This document shows positions 15,499 to 24,087 of a stretch of DNA of 64,000 nt, piece after piece (position 1 is the stretch's first letter; each line of letters opens with the position of its first letter). The DNA lies in contig CAYLPZ010000001.1 in the NCBI GenBank assembly GCA_964385755.1, positions 231,401 through 295,400 on the forward strand, written 5' to 3'. The DNA comes from CAG-698 sp964385755. GTDB taxonomy: Bacteria > Bacillota_I > Bacilli_A > ML615J-28 > CAG-698. The notes under the pieces were generated by a model. That model searched no databases, was not told the DNA's origin, and saw only the letters and a program-made list of their open reading frames with translations. The translations under genes were made by a program, and so were the position numbers.

Positions 15499-17629
15499 AT
15501 CGATAAATCGTTAATACATCATTAATTGTAATATAATTTCCTTGGTATGTTATTAACATATCATATGTACCTTCACTATTTAAACTACCATATGTATCAT
15601 TATAATAATATGTATTACTAATTACCATTCCTTTATAAATAATAAAATTAGTTACTACTTCACAAGCAAACCATGGTTCACAGATAATTTTTTTATCACC
15701 ATTAATAAAGTAAATCATTGCACCATCTAAATAATTATCACCACTAATGTAACTAAATGTTTCTCCTTTGTATGTCATATCTACTGATACTTCAAATGAT
15801 GGATAATCATATGACTTTTCCATATAGAATGGAAATTCAATTGATCGCTTTTTTATAGAAACTACTACATCAAATAATTCGCAACTACCATTTACTTCTA
15901 AATTAGAAAAGTTATATATTGCATTATTCTTTACTATTTTTTCATATTGATAATTTGCCATATCATAATATTTTTCATCTAAAATACCATCTTTAATATC
16001 AGCATCAGTAAGTAAAGTAGCTAAACTGTCTTCCTTATTTGTTATATAAATACCTAAATTTTTATTTTCATCTAATTTAAAATATGCTATATCATTATAT
16101 ATTGTATTATTTATTTTCTCATTTGTCTTTGTATCAATACACATAATAAACGATGTTAAACATAAATATCTATCTCGCATTTTATATGATACAATAGATG
16201 ATGAAACTTCATAATAACCGTCATTATTAATATCTGATAGGCATACACTTGTTATCGTGCTATTGTTTTTCATATTGAAATCAAAAATTGATATATTATA
16301 TATTTGATTATTTATTTTCACAAAATATGTTATGTTATTCTCATCACTTAAAGAAAAAATATCAAAAGATAAATTATCACTCAGTGTTTCATCAGTATAA
16401 TTTTTAAATTGCTTATTCTCATACTTATTATTTTCAAAACACCCTAATATTTCACTTTCGTGAAGTTTTGACTCTTTAGCAGGTTTTATAATGATAGGTT
16501 CTATTGAGTTATTTATTTTTTTATATTGTATTAATACATCTTTTGATGTTATTTCAAAATAATAGATATTATTATTTGAATTTAACAAAGTATCATTTGC
16601 GAAAAGTTCATAAGTCTCATCTAAATTTGCATATAGCGTTATAATTGTATTACTTTCATACTTCTTACTAGTTATTTCATCTTTATTAGAAATTAAATTA
16701 TCTTCATCTATTATTGACACACTATAATATACATCTTTTGTTTTTGTATTAAACGTATATTCTACGTAATCACCATTTTTAAACTCTAAAGTATAGACAT
16801 ATATTTTTTCAAGTTCTAAAATAATTTCTTTGCTTGTAAACCATTTACTTTCAAATAATATTTTCTCATTTGATAATTGATTATTATAATCATAAGATTT
16901 TAGTATACATTTTTTGAACTTATCATACTCTTCTAAATTATAATCTATAGTATATAAAATAAAATTATATTCTACATCATCAAGTAACTCTTGGTTATTT
17001 TTTATACTTTCATTTAGTGTATAAATATCAATATCTTTTTGTGAAAAATCATTCCAGCTATAATTTGCTTTTACAACTTTTCTTAATTCATTAGTTTGAT
17101 AACTATTTTCATTTTTTTCATAACTATAAGAAAAACTTAAAGAAGGTGCATTGAAAAAACTTTGTGAAATTATGCCTAGAACTTGCTCTTTGCATAAGGA
17201 ATAAAAACTTAGAGCACATTTATTAAATATTGATGAAGGCACCGCATTATCTCCTGTTGATTTTTTTTCTTCACCATCAACATACTTTATAACTAAGTTC
17301 CATCCTCCACCATCAATTACATCACTTTTGCTATATGAACTATTGATATCAAAAAGACCATATAAATAAATATTATTAATAAATGTTATTTCTTCATCTT
17401 CAGTAAATGTATTAATCACTTCATATTGACTACTATCATCATTAATATATGGTCCCTTTTTATATGCTTTGTTATTAATAAAATCAATTTTATATTCTTT
17501 TTTTACTCCACCATTGTAATCGATAGTTTCATAAATTATTTCAGTTACTTCTTTTCCATCATATACTTTTTGACAACTTACCAAACATAAAAATATAAGA
17601 CAAAAAATAATTAATTTATATACTTTCAT
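15497..17629 (-). CDS. Large lipoprotein of unknown function
   Basis: The 710-residue protein has a type II signal peptide and lipobox (IIFCLIFLCLVSC, Cys19 as lipid anchor), so it sits on the outer face of the membrane. The body is Asn/Asp/Tyr-rich with many beta strands. A segment near residue 470 (CLSDINNDGYYEVSSS) looks like an FG-GAP/dockerin-type calcium loop (DxNxDGxxE). No enzyme motif is recognised. The start overlaps the end of the upstream YwaF gene by 14 bp and the gene ends at a strong terminator, so the three genes form one unit. A surface-binding or sensing role together with the YwaF proteins is inference. Confidence 0.65.
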   Translation of the reverse strand: MKVYKLIIFCLIFLCLVSCQKVYDGKEVTEIIYETIDYNGGVKKEYKIDFINNKAYKKGPYINDDSSQYEVINTFTEDEEITFINNIYLYGLFDINSSYSKSDVIDGGGWNLVIKYVDGEEKKSTGDNAVPSSIFNKCALSFYSLCKEQVLGIISQSFFNAPSLSFSYSYEKNENSYQTNELRKVVKANYSWNDFSQKDIDIYTLNESIKNNQELLDDVEYNFILYTIDYNLEEYDKFKKCILKSYDYNNQLSNEKILFESKWFTSKEIILELEKIYVYTLEFKNGDYVEYTFNTKTKDVYYSVSIIDEDNLISNKDEITSKKYESNTIITLYANLDETYELFANDTLLNSNNNIYYFEITSKDVLIQYKKINNSIEPIIIKPAKESKLHESEILGCFENNKYENKQFKNYTDETLSDNLSFDIFSLSDENNITYFVKINNQIYNISIFDFNMKNNSTITSVCLSDINNDGYYEVSSSIVSYKMRDRYLCLTSFIMCIDTKTNEKINNTIYNDIAYFKLDENKNLGIYITNKEDSLATLLTDADIKDGILDEKYYDMANYQYEKIVKNNAIYNFSNLEVNGSCELFDVVVSIKKRSIEFPFYMEKSYDYPSFEVSVDMTYKGETFSYISGDNYLDGAMIYFINGDKKIICEPWFACEVVTNFIIYKGMVISNTYYYNDTYGSLNSEGTYDMLITYQGNYITINDVLTIYR

Positions 17630-18422
17630 TTAATCTACTTTTTCTCCTTAATAATCTATCAACACCTTTATATATTGTAACAAATAAATATGCAATGCCT
17701 AAATATGCAAAGAATACTATAATTGTATAAATAAATCTAAGATTTTTCCCCACAAAAAAATTAGCTATTGTAGGAAGTACTGGTGCTCCCCATCCCTCGT
17801 AATAAAGCATATAGTCTGCTTTTAATATATAATCAATTGGTATTACAATGACTGAAAATAAAGCTAAAGGAATAAAAGCATTAATACCATCTTTCCATTC
17901 AAATTTCTTATATCCACTCACTACAATTAATAGACCTGTTAATACCATAAAGAAATGAAAATACAACGAAATAAAAGTTGCGAAAGTAAAAAATGGATAT
18001 GTGTGAAGTATTACTGTAATATAAAAATTAGTAAATCCACCAAACAAGCCAATTGTTGTAAGAAAACAAATTGCACAGTCTTTTACTTTTCCTTTACACC
18101 ATGCAGCAAGTGGTAGTGTGTATATAAACATGCTACAAGTGTAAAGTGGTAATAATCCTGTTAAGTTGAATCCATAGCCAAACTTTACATCCCAATATGT
18201 TTCCCATACAATCTTTATTGTTTCAATAATTGGAACTGCTATTGAAAGAACCTTTAAATATGTTTCTAAGGTTTTTCTTTTCATATTACGACATAAAACA
18301 CATAAAAGAATAATTAGAAAAGTTGCGAAAATCATAAAAAGTATATGTGTTGTACTAAAGTAATCTTCTCCATGATAGTCTTCGATGAAACCTTTGTAGT
18401 CAAAAAAATTATATAAAAACAT
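17616..18422 (-). CDS. YwaF-family (TIGR02206) membrane protein
   Basis: The 268-residue integral membrane protein has seven or so TM helices. It shows the YwaF pattern: a first-helix STTHILFMIFATF region, ETIKIVWETYW, and NLTGLLPLYTCSMFIYTLPL (the PLyxC motif at the family centre). The function of the family is unknown. The ATG at 18422 has GGAGG (GGAGGATAAAATG) overlapping the end of the upstream paralogue, and is preferred to the TTG twelve bases upstream. It is a tandem paralogue of the next gene, sharing the motif order but with low identity. The lipoprotein gene follows in the same operon. Confidence 0.75.
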   Translation of the reverse strand: MFLYNFFDYKGFIEDYHGEDYFSTTHILFMIFATFLIILLCVLCRNMKRKTLETYLKVLSIAVPIIETIKIVWETYWDVKFGYGFNLTGLLPLYTCSMFIYTLPLAAWCKGKVKDCAICFLTTIGLFGGFTNFYITVILHTYPFFTFATFISLYFHFFMVLTGLLIVVSGYKKFEWKDGINAFIPLALFSVIVIPIDYILKADYMLYYEGWGAPVLPTIANFFVGKNLRFIYTIIVFFAYLGIAYLFVTIYKGVDRLLRRKSRLNESI

Positions 18423-18423
18423 T

Positions 18424-19182
18424 TTATCCTCCAAATTTATTAATTATTTTCACAATGATTAATGTAATAAAATACATCATTGAATAAGCTACAAGAATAA
18501 TTATTGTATATAGTATTTGTGAATATTTATAAATATCAATCACAAACTGAAATGGAAAATTATATGGATTATAATAAAACATCATATTACACTCTAATGT
18601 ATAATCCATAAAAATGGCAACAAGAGAAAATGAATATAAAAAGAGAAGATAATATTTAGTATTTTTTACCTTATATTCTACTGCTCTTGTCTTGTATATC
18701 ATTACACCATAATAAATCATTACACTATGAAAGAATAATGAATAAAAACATAAAAAATGAAAGATTGGATAATCTGCAAGTGAAGTAGTAGGAAAAAGCA
18801 AAAATCCCGCCCCCGCAAGCATTCCTGGTCCACTTAAAAACACTAAACCACACTTTTGGATAACACCTTTACAAAAGCCAACCATATATAGTGAATACAT
18901 AAGAAGTGAGCAGTATGCTAAAGGAAACCACGAATCTAAATAGGTATGTCCATAATAAAAACTATGAATTATCTTTATCGACTCAAGTATTGTTATGACA
19001 ACTGCTAATAACCTACAGCTTTTGATTACCTGCTCTTTGGTTTTATTACGATTTAAATATACTAGTAAAACAATTAATAGTATACATATAATAACACTAA
19101 TAATATGTGCTAAAGAAAATAAACCACATGGTGGATATTTTTGTTGATCTTTAGACGCAAAAAAATCAATAAGTAATTTCAT
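18424..19182 (-). CDS. YwaF-family (TIGR02206) membrane protein, paralogue
   Basis: The 252-residue polytopic membrane protein has the same layout as its neighbour: LFSLAHIISVIICILLIVL, ILESIKIIHSFYYG, SWFPLAYCSLLMYSLYMVGF, and a late EYKVKN...MDYTLECNMMFYYN loop. It is the first gene of a three-gene operon (YwaF, YwaF, lipoprotein) with 1-bp and 14-bp junctions. Retention of a divergent tandem pair suggests a heteromeric membrane complex, possibly with the lipoprotein, but nothing in the sequence tells the substrate. Confidence 0.75.
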   Translation of the reverse strand: MKLLIDFFASKDQQKYPPCGLFSLAHIISVIICILLIVLLVYLNRNKTKEQVIKSCRLLAVVITILESIKIIHSFYYGHTYLDSWFPLAYCSLLMYSLYMVGFCKGVIQKCGLVFLSGPGMLAGAGFLLFPTTSLADYPIFHFLCFYSLFFHSVMIYYGVMIYKTRAVEYKVKNTKYYLLFLYSFSLVAIFMDYTLECNMMFYYNPYNFPFQFVIDIYKYSQILYTIIILVAYSMMYFITLIIVKIINKFGG

Positions 19183-19403
19183 TTTTCCTCTTTATTTTTA
19201 TTTTCCTACTAATATAACAAATAATGTTTATTTATTTCTAAATATATATATAAATTATTAAAAAAGATGGAATTATTTGTAAAAAATAAAATGATAAATT
19301 GCATATTAACAATTTATCATCTTATATTCTATTTATTAAGATAATCTTCTATTATCAAACAAAATCAATCATTATTTATCTAATACTATTATAGTAAAAC
19401 AAA

Positions 19404-19441
19404 TAATAAATGCTCTTCTATTTAATATCAATAGAAGAGCA
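19404..19441 (-). terminator. Strong hairpin terminator attached to a gene remnant
   Basis: TGCTCTTCTATT (19411-19422) pairs perfectly over 12 bp with 19430-19441, loop of 7 nt. On the minus strand it is followed by TTTATTATTTG. It lies 20 bp after the stop of the remnant at 19461-19535. Confidence 0.65.
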
Positions 19442-19460
19442 CCACTATTAGTGTTTTTGT

Positions 19461-19535
19461 TTACTTTAAAACAAATTGCATAAATGCTTCAACTTCATGT
19501 AAATTAAAGTTTTCTAGTGATATATAACTTCCACT
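19461..19535 (-). pseudogene. C-terminal remnant of a lost gene
   Basis: The minus strand reads GSYISLENFNLHEVEAFMQF, VLK and stop. A TAA lies directly upstream in frame and there is no start codon. The composition is that of real protein, and a strong terminator hairpin follows at the expected distance. It looks like the last two dozen codons of a deleted gene; the family is not recognised. Confidence 0.35.
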
Positions 19536-19858
19536 TTATATATCAAAATAGGTCAAGTAAAATAATAATATTTAACTTGCCTATCAATTCCCCCCATCAA
19601 AATAAACATTTCATATACAAAATTTTAGGATAAATTTACCATTGGCTAAATAATTATATTTTTCAACAACTAATTAGATATAGTATTTATAAAAAATAAT
19701 AGGCAAGCATATAGATAATATTATTTATGTAATAAAATTTTAAAGTAAATAAACAAATAGTTATTATCTAATTTATGATTGATCACATATTATAATATCC
19801 ATAGTATTATTATATAAAATTTAATTAATATTGTCAATATAATATTTTTAAAATAGTA

Positions 19859-19887
19859 TTGAAAATAAAAATTTGGTGTATTATAAT
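19859..19887 (+). promoter_or_regulatory. Sigma-A promoter of padR
   Basis: TTGAAA (19859-19864), a 17-bp spacer and TATAAT (19882-19887). The predicted start at about 19894 lies downstream of two in-frame upstream ATGs, which rules them out as starts and supports 19924. Confidence 0.75.
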
Positions 19888-19923
19888 ATTATGATTAAAT
19901 CAAGTGGTTTACAGGTGAAGCAT

Positions 19924-20283
19924 ATGCATTGGAAAGATGAAATTGAAGAGAATTTAAAATTTGGTGTAATTGATATTGTTATTCTTAAATTGTTATCTAA
20001 GCAAGATATGTATGGATACCAAATTAAACAAATGATTGAAGAAACTTGTAATCACAAAATTGAAATTAAGATGGGGTCACTTTATGGACCTCTTTACCGA
20101 ATGGAAAAGAAAAATATGATTTCTTCTCGAAAAGAACTTGCTGGAGAAAAAAGATTTCGCATGTACTATCAAATTGAAAATGGAGGAAAAGAATATTTAG
20201 ATTATGCATTAAATCGCTTTAATGAGATATATGATTGCTTTAATAATATTTTAAACGATAAAGAGGAACAAGAAAATGAATAG
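19924..20283 (+). CDS. PadR-family transcriptional regulator
   Basis: From ATG at 19924 (SD AGGTGA at 19913-19918) it encodes 119 residues. The PadR winged helix is clear: NLKFGVIDIVILKLLSKQDM, YGYQIKQMIEETC, MGSLYGPLYRMEKKNM and a wing with FRMYYQIENGGKEYL. PadR repressors commonly control an adjacent membrane-stress operon. The next gene overlaps by 8 bp and encodes a HAAS-domain protein, the standard partner. Frames starting at 19873 or 19891 would begin before the predicted transcription start. Confidence 0.9.
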   Translation: MHWKDEIEENLKFGVIDIVILKLLSKQDMYGYQIKQMIEETCNHKIEIKMGSLYGPLYRMEKKNMISSRKELAGEKRFRMYYQIENGGKEYLDYALNRFNEIYDCFNNILNDKEEQENE

Positions 20284-20632
20284 CGAATTAAAAAAAGAAA
20301 TTAAGAAATATTTATCAGAAGTAAAAAAAGGATTACATTGTGATATTAGTTTTAAGAAAGCATTTTTATCTGATTTAAAAAATGAACTTACCAATTATAT
20401 TGATGAGCATCAAGAAGTTACTATAGAAAATATTATAAACGAATTTGGAAGTCCTAATCAAATAATTTCAAATTTTAAATCTAGTGATTATCTTATTCTA
20501 AAAAAGAAAATAAACATTAATTTATTCATTGGAATATTCTTTATAATTTTATCAATACTTCTAATATTTGCACTTATATATACGATATATAACCTTGGTG
20601 GAACAATTTATGTTAGCGAACCATATAAATGA
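20276..20632 (+). CDS. HAAS (DUF1700-like) membrane protein, short form
   Basis: The 118-residue protein has an N-terminal helical HAAS domain (ELKKEIKKYLSEVKKGLHCD, FLSDLKNELTNYIDEHQE, IINEFGSPNQIISNF), then one TM helix at residues ~82-105 and a short outer tail. The longer DUF1700 proteins have several TM helices; this is a minimal or shortened version. It is coupled to padR (8-bp overlap) and to a small downstream ORF (ATGA overlap). HAAS proteins pair with PadR to sense membrane state or act as anti-regulators. Confidence 0.75.
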   Translation: MNSELKKEIKKYLSEVKKGLHCDISFKKAFLSDLKNELTNYIDEHQEVTIENIINEFGSPNQIISNFKSSDYLILKKKININLFIGIFFIILSILLIFALIYTIYNLGGTIYVSEPYK

Positions 20633-20745
20633 AAGTAGATTTTATGAAAAAAATAATTACATTTGTTTTTGTTTTATTTGTTACAACACAAACAGTAAAT
20701 ATTGATATCAAATTATCTTGTGATGAATATGGGAATTTATCTTAA
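20629..20745 (+). CDS. 38-residue secreted or membrane peptide in the padR operon
   Basis: ATG at 20629 overlaps the HAAS stop (ATGA). The ORF encodes a short peptide: a basic MKVDFMKK start, a hydrophobic core IITFVFVLFVTT, and a polar tail ending SCDEYGNLS. It ends 10 bp before a strong terminator, so it is the last gene of the operon. PadR-HAAS operons often continue with a DUF4097 surface protein. This ORF may be a truncated leftover holding only the signal peptide of such a gene, or a real small peptide. Codon use is like its neighbours. Confidence 0.5.
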   Translation: MKVDFMKKIITFVFVLFVTTQTVNIDIKLSCDEYGNLS

Positions 20746-20755
20746 ATAATAAAAA

Positions 20756-20791
20756 TGGTTTAACAAGAGATTTGTTAAACCACTTTTTTTA
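20756..20791 (+). terminator. Terminator of the padR operon
   Basis: TGGTTTAACAA (20756-20766) pairs perfectly with TTGTTAAACCA (20772-20782), followed by a C and seven Ts. Confidence 0.92.
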
Positions 20792-20855
20792 TACAAATTC
20801 ATTATTTAAAAACTTTTACATTTTGTTAAAGCACTAATTACATGGCATCAATTTA

Positions 20856-20984
20856 TTAGTTCTTAATCCATTTTGCGTAGAGTCTTGTTTCTTGATAACT
20901 ATCATTATAATAATCATTATTTGCAAGACTGTTTTGATATTCTTCTAGCCAACTATGAAAGTGTTTAAAATTTATTTTGTAAAA
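20856..20984 (-). pseudogene. C-terminal fragment with an InlB-repeat-like end
   Basis: A 42-codon open stretch ends FHSWLEEYQNSLANNDYYND, SYQETRLYAKWIKN and stop. The LYAKW end is the hallmark of InlB B-repeat (Flg_new) modules. There is no start codon. It continues in the same frame straight after the TAA stop of the methyltransferase gene (20985-20987), which could be chance (1 in 3). It is most likely the tail of a deleted surface protein. Confidence 0.4.
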
Positions 20985-22346
20985 TTATTTACGCTCTAAG
21001 CAAACCACACACTCAACGTTTGATGTTTGTGGGAACATATCAATTGGTTGAACGTATTTAATATCATAATAATTTCTTAAATGATTAATGTTTTTCGCAA
21101 GCGTTGAAGGATTACATGATACATATATAATATTTTTGATTTTACATTTTTGGAAGTAGTTAATTAATTGTAGTTCTAATCCTTTTCTAGGTGGATCGAC
21201 TATTGCAACATCAATATTATATCCTTCTTCTTCGAATTCTTTTAATTTCTTTATGATATTATCACAATAAAACTTTGTATTTGTAATATTATTCTCTAAA
21301 GCAAATTGTTTAGCGTTTTCGATATTTTCTTTAAGAATATCTACCCCTCTAACTTCTTTTACTTTATTTGCAAGGTATAATCCTATAGAACCAATTCCAC
21401 AGAACAAATCAACTACATTTTCACTTCCTTGTGGATTTACTGCTTTGATGATTTGATCATATAATACTGTTGTTTGAAGACTATTTAACTGGAAGAATGA
21501 CTTAGGTGAAATATTAAATGTTAAGTGTCCAAGTTTACCAGTTACAGTTTCTTTTCCACCAATATTAACTACATTATTTGGCATTATTTCAATTGCCTTT
21601 GGATCATTATTAATTGAATAGTTAATAGAAACAACATTGTCAATTTCAATTGTTTTCTTTAAAATATTAATTATTCTTTTTTCTTCTTCACATAGAACAT
21701 AAGTAACTTGTACTTCCCCAGTTTCTTCGAATCCACGTAATACAATATATTTTAAATTACCTTGTCTAAAGCGAGGATTATATACATTAATACTTGCTTT
21801 AGTTAGATAATCTAATATTTTAGTCATTGTATCAGAAATTAGTTTATTTTCAATTAAGCATTTGTCAATGTAAACTAAACGATTAGAATCTATCTCATAT
21901 AAACCCACAACAACTTTATCACCATCATGACGAGTAGGAAGTTGTGTTTTATTTCGAAATTCCCATGGATTATCCATTCCCAAGCATTTTTTTACAAATA
22001 TTTTCGCATAGTTTCCATCATAGTATTTTTCAAATGCTTCTAGTACTTGATCTTTTTTATATTCAAGCTGTCCTTCATAGCTTAGATGTTGAAGTTGACA
22101 TCCTCCACATCTTCCAAAATATGGACATTTTGGATTAACACGTTTACTAGATATTTTTTTATAACTAGTTACTTTACCATAAGCATATTTTTCTAAATCT
22201 TTTGTTATTTCAACTTCTACGATTTCCCCAACTAATGTACCAGGAATAAATACTGCTTTACGTTTATAATAAGCTATTCCTTCGCCATTAATTCCCATTC
22301 TTTTTACTGTTAATAATAATGTGTTTTTCTTGTTTGTATTATTCAT
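20985..22346 (-). CDS. rlmD: 23S rRNA (uracil-5-)-methyltransferase, RlmD/RlmCD family
   Basis: The 453-residue protein has an N-terminal TRAM RNA-binding domain (LLTVKRMGINGEGIAYYKRK) and the iron-sulfur cysteines CPYFGRCGGCQLQH. The Rossmann SAM domain has VVDLFCGIGSIGLYLANKV and VAIVDPPRKG, and the catalytic Cys lies in IIYVSCNPSTLAKN. It forms m5U in 23S rRNA. Gram-positive bacteria often use one enzyme (RlmCD) for U747 and U1939; which site this one modifies cannot be read here. Single gene with a GGAAAGAG ribosome binding site. Confidence 0.92.
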   Translation of the reverse strand: MNNTNKKNTLLLTVKRMGINGEGIAYYKRKAVFIPGTLVGEIVEVEITKDLEKYAYGKVTSYKKISSKRVNPKCPYFGRCGGCQLQHLSYEGQLEYKKDQVLEAFEKYYDGNYAKIFVKKCLGMDNPWEFRNKTQLPTRHDGDKVVVGLYEIDSNRLVYIDKCLIENKLISDTMTKILDYLTKASINVYNPRFRQGNLKYIVLRGFEETGEVQVTYVLCEEEKRIINILKKTIEIDNVVSINYSINNDPKAIEIMPNNVVNIGGKETVTGKLGHLTFNISPKSFFQLNSLQTTVLYDQIIKAVNPQGSENVVDLFCGIGSIGLYLANKVKEVRGVDILKENIENAKQFALENNITNTKFYCDNIIKKLKEFEEEGYNIDVAIVDPPRKGLELQLINYFQKCKIKNIIYVSCNPSTLAKNINHLRNYYDIKYVQPIDMFPQTSNVECVVCLERK

Positions 22347-22397
22347 ATTTATCTCTTTCCTATTATTTAATTATACACGATTTAACAGCAAAACGCA

Positions 22398-22427
22398 AGA
22401 AAAGAACAAGACTTAATCTTGTTCTTA
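22398..22427 (-). terminator. Terminator of pdaA
   Basis: AAGAACAAGA (22403-22412) pairs with TCTTGTTCTT (22418-22427) over the stop codon, with a modest T-rich tail on the minus strand. Confidence 0.75.
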
Positions 22428-23192
22428 TTCATTTACAATAGTTGCTAGAGTCTTAAACTCATAACCTTGTTTTCTTGCTTCATCAATGATCATACCTAAA
22501 CAATCCTTATTATCACTAGAAACAGTATGAAGCAAAATTATACCTCCATTGTGGAATTGTTTACAAACTTCATTAAACCCATGATCTTTACCTTTCTGGT
22601 TTTTTGTATCCCAGTCAGCATAAGCTATTGACCAAAAGAAAGTATGATATCCTAAATTCTTTATTTCTGTTAAACTTCTTTTATCAAACTCACCTTCTGG
22701 TGGCCTAAAATATAAAGATATTTTTTCATTTGTTACTTCTTCATATGCCTTTTCTAGTTTTGCTACTTCTTCTTTTATTTCTTCACTAGATAGTTTTGTA
22801 ATATTCTTATGTCCATAAGTATGATTACCTACTGTATGACCTTTTGATACTATCAATCTAAGAAGATCAGGAAATCTTTTCACAAAATCACCAGTAACAA
22901 AGAATGTGGAAGGAACATTTTTTTCTTCAAGTGTATCAAGAATTGAAATTAAATTTCCATTATCGTATCCACAATCAAACGTTAAATATAATACTTTTTC
23001 ATTTGTATTTCCGACATAATAAGAATTAGTTCCATCAATTTCTTGCTTGTATGAGCCGATATCAGGTGTTAAATGGTTATTATTTTTTCTATAACCAAAA
23101 CCTTTCGCATTAACTCCTATAGTAAATGTAAATAAAGATAATACTAAGCTACATAAAATGAATATTTTATATATTAATTGCTTTTTATGCAT
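22425..23192 (-). CDS. pdaA: Polysaccharide deacetylase, PdaA-like (spore cortex muramic delta-lactam)
   Basis: The 255-residue secreted protein has a signal peptide and a NodB-type CE4 domain: YLTFDCGYDNGN (catalytic Asp motif), GHTVGNHTYGHKN (metal His pair), YFRPPEGEFD, FFWSIAYADWDTKNQKGKDH and GIILLHTVSSDNKD. The last two segments are specific to the PdaA branch. This branch removes N-acetyl groups from muramic acid so that delta-lactam can form in spore cortex, which germination enzymes need. With cotJ it is the second sporulation marker of the window. GGAGG precedes the ATG. Confidence 0.87.
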   Translation of the reverse strand: MHKKQLIYKIFILCSLVLSLFTFTIGVNAKGFGYRKNNNHLTPDIGSYKQEIDGTNSYYVGNTNEKVLYLTFDCGYDNGNLISILDTLEEKNVPSTFFVTGDFVKRFPDLLRLIVSKGHTVGNHTYGHKNITKLSSEEIKEEVAKLEKAYEEVTNEKISLYFRPPEGEFDKRSLTEIKNLGYHTFFWSIAYADWDTKNQKGKDHGFNEVCKQFHNGGIILLHTVSSDNKDCLGMIIDEARKQGYEFKTLATIVNE

Positions 23193-23236
23193 GTTATTAC
23201 CTCCATATATATTATATCCAATAATTAAATAACTAC

Positions 23237-24016
23237 TTATTTATTTGCTTGGTATATTTTTACAACACCAAAAAGAATAATTATCAAAATAATATAAATT
23301 AGTAGTCCAAATGTTGAAATAATATAAACGATTTGCATTGCAATACCTAAATTTAAAATTAGGTCTGATACTAGTTTTATAATAGCAATACAAAGATAGA
23401 TTGCCATCGTAACAAATAAGCTTACTTTCCATACATCTTTAAAACGCATTTTCTTTGGTGGTAAATACATATTTAGAGTAAAAACAATTAAGTAATACAA
23501 CGATAATTCACTAATGAATACATAGATATTCCTAAATATATTATTAATTCTTAAAATATTCATAAAAAAATATGTACTATAAAAATTTATAACTAGTATA
23601 ATTAATACCAAACAAATTAAAAGAAGATAAACAAAAAAAGAAGATAGTTTATTATAAATATATCCATTACTAGGATAGTCTTTATATATTTTTAACGTAT
23701 ATAGTCTTATGTTAGTTAATACACTTGAAGAATAGAATAGTGCACTTAGAATCAAAATATAACTATATTTACTTAGTGATAATAATGAAATCATTTCACT
23801 AACTAATACATTAACAGCACTACCAAATATAGAAATAATATTTGCAATTAAAAACTCTGAAAACAAATTACTTGATAGTAATACACCTATTAACAAAATG
23901 ACAAACGAAGAAAGAGATAATACCATATAAAAAGCAATTGATGATGCATTTGTTAATATGTCATAATCATTTAAAAACTTAATTATTTTTTTAATTATAT
24001 TTTTAATTTTTTTCAT
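23237..24016 (-). CDS. YihY/BrkB-family membrane protein
   Basis: From ATG at 24016 the 259-residue protein has six or so TM helices and the family opening IKFLNDYDILTNASSIAFYM, VLSLSSFVILLIG. Later segments are NMYLPPKKMRFKDVWKVSLF and the C-terminal TM. The family is widespread and its function is unresolved; some members are called ribonuclease BN by mistake. An open frame extends upstream to 24085, but those 23 codons run through the gapA terminator hairpin, so they are not coding. The SD before 24016 is weak. Confidence 0.75.
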   Translation of the reverse strand: MKKIKNIIKKIIKFLNDYDILTNASSIAFYMVLSLSSFVILLIGVLLSSNLFSEFLIANIISIFGSAVNVLVSEMISLLSLSKYSYILILSALFYSSSVLTNIRLYTLKIYKDYPSNGYIYNKLSSFFVYLLLICLVLIILVINFYSTYFFMNILRINNIFRNIYVFISELSLYYLIVFTLNMYLPPKKMRFKDVWKVSLFVTMAIYLCIAIIKLVSDLILNLGIAMQIVYIISTFGLLIYIILIIILFGVVKIYQANK

Positions 24017-24045
24017 ATTTTTATTATTCCCAAAAAGAAAGAAAT

Positions 24046-24076
24046 AATAAAAAAATCTACCCATAAAGGGTAGATT
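24046..24076 (-). terminator. Terminator of gapA
   Basis: AATCTACCC (24054-24062) pairs with GGGTAGATT (24068-24076), followed on the minus strand by seven Ts. Confidence 0.92.
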
Positions 24077-24087
24077 CAAAGTCATAA

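Larger units (their letters stand above)
19183..19858. other. Gene-poor, decayed interval before the padR locus
   Basis: About 680 bp with very high A+T and no intact gene on either strand. It holds an 11-bp inverted repeat (19291-19301 with 19310-19320), a 12-bp terminator-like hairpin (19411-19441), a 25-codon C-terminal gene remnant (19461-19535) and a 13-nt dyad (ATATTG-T-CAATAT, 19828-19840) just upstream of the padR -35. A 9-bp inverted pair, CTTGCCTAT/ATAGGCAAG (19576-19584 and 19699-19707), may be chance. Confidence 0.6.

Noticed and set aside
19576..19707. 9-bp inverted pair CTTGCCTAT/ATAGGCAAG as insertion-sequence ends
   Set aside because: The arms are short, there is no target duplication and no transposase between them; chance is likely.
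24016..24085. Upstream extension of the YihY/BrkB ORF
   Set aside because: Those codons run through the gapA terminator hairpin and lack an SD, so the start at 24016 is preferred.
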